Below are positions 6,013 through 6,087 of a DNA stretch of 6,087 nucleotides, piece by piece. The number at the start of each line of letters is the position of its first letter. Positions within the stretch are counted from its first letter, which is position 1. Under the pieces are notes generated by a model that searched no databases, was not told the origin of the DNA, and worked only from the letters and a program-made list of their open reading frames with translations. The stretch lies in the NCBI GenBank assembly GCA_913054415.1, contig CAJXII010000093.1:1-6087 (forward strand), given 5' to 3'. The stretch is from an uncultured Arcobacter sp. (lineage in GTDB: Bacteria; Campylobacterota; Campylobacteria; Campylobacterales; Arcobacteraceae). A program made the position numbers and the translations under genes.

Positions 6013-6087
6013 AAATAGCTTATAGTTTGATTTATCCCAAATAAATCCATAATATAAAATCTACCATCCAATTCTAAAAAAGTATCA

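Noticed and set aside
5967..6087. Partial upstream CDS on the minus strand overlapping moaA
   Set aside because: Only about 39 codons are visible, the translation matches no family I recognise (it does not resemble the end of MobA, a common moaA neighbour), and two other frames could equally end an upstream gene. Kept as a low-interest finding, not annotated.

Overview
The window looks like chromosomal core DNA from a member of the Campylobacterota (former Epsilonproteobacteria). The evidence is very low GC throughout, lysine/isoleucine/asparagine-rich proteins, an RsmH gene followed directly by a small FtsL-like gene outside any large division cluster, AT-rich promoters with a GATATAAT-type -10 and no clear -35, and MnmA, MoaA and PurH sequences of the type familiar from Campylobacter, Arcobacter and Sulfurimonas relatives. 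The genus cannot be fixed from this window alone.

Layout. Bases 1-1030 (+) hold the 3' part of a divergent polysaccharide deacetylase (YibQ-like family); its start lies left of the window, because the frame stays open to base 2 and encodes a membrane anchor. It converges, with one base between the stop codons, on a minus-strand pair: rsmH (1300-2220) and a small FtsL-like membrane protein (1032-1307) that overlap by 8 bases. Divergent from rsmH, across a 116-base gap, is mnmA (2337-3377, +). mnmA converges on the minus-strand pair moaA (5017-5973) then purH (3442-4974), with a strong hairpin between the two convergent units. Bases 5974-6087 carry the likely moaA promoter and perhaps the very end of an upstream gene.

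How the genes relate. RsmH modifies 16S rRNA in the P-site region, and MnmA thiolates U34 of tRNAs; they share one divergent control region. The FtsL-like protein and the deacetylase both act at the envelope. MoaA (GTP to the molybdopterin precursor) and PurH (last two steps to IMP) appear to be co-transcribed; a purine-supply link is possible but is inference.

No mobile element, CRISPR array, RNA gene or clearly novel system was seen. The most notable signal is that both divergent genes, rsmH and mnmA, have the same arrangement, GATATAAT then six bases then ATG, with no Shine-Dalgarno sequence. This predicts that both are transcribed as leaderless mRNAs, unlike ftsL-like and purH here, which have clear ribosome binding sites, and moaA, which has a weaker one.
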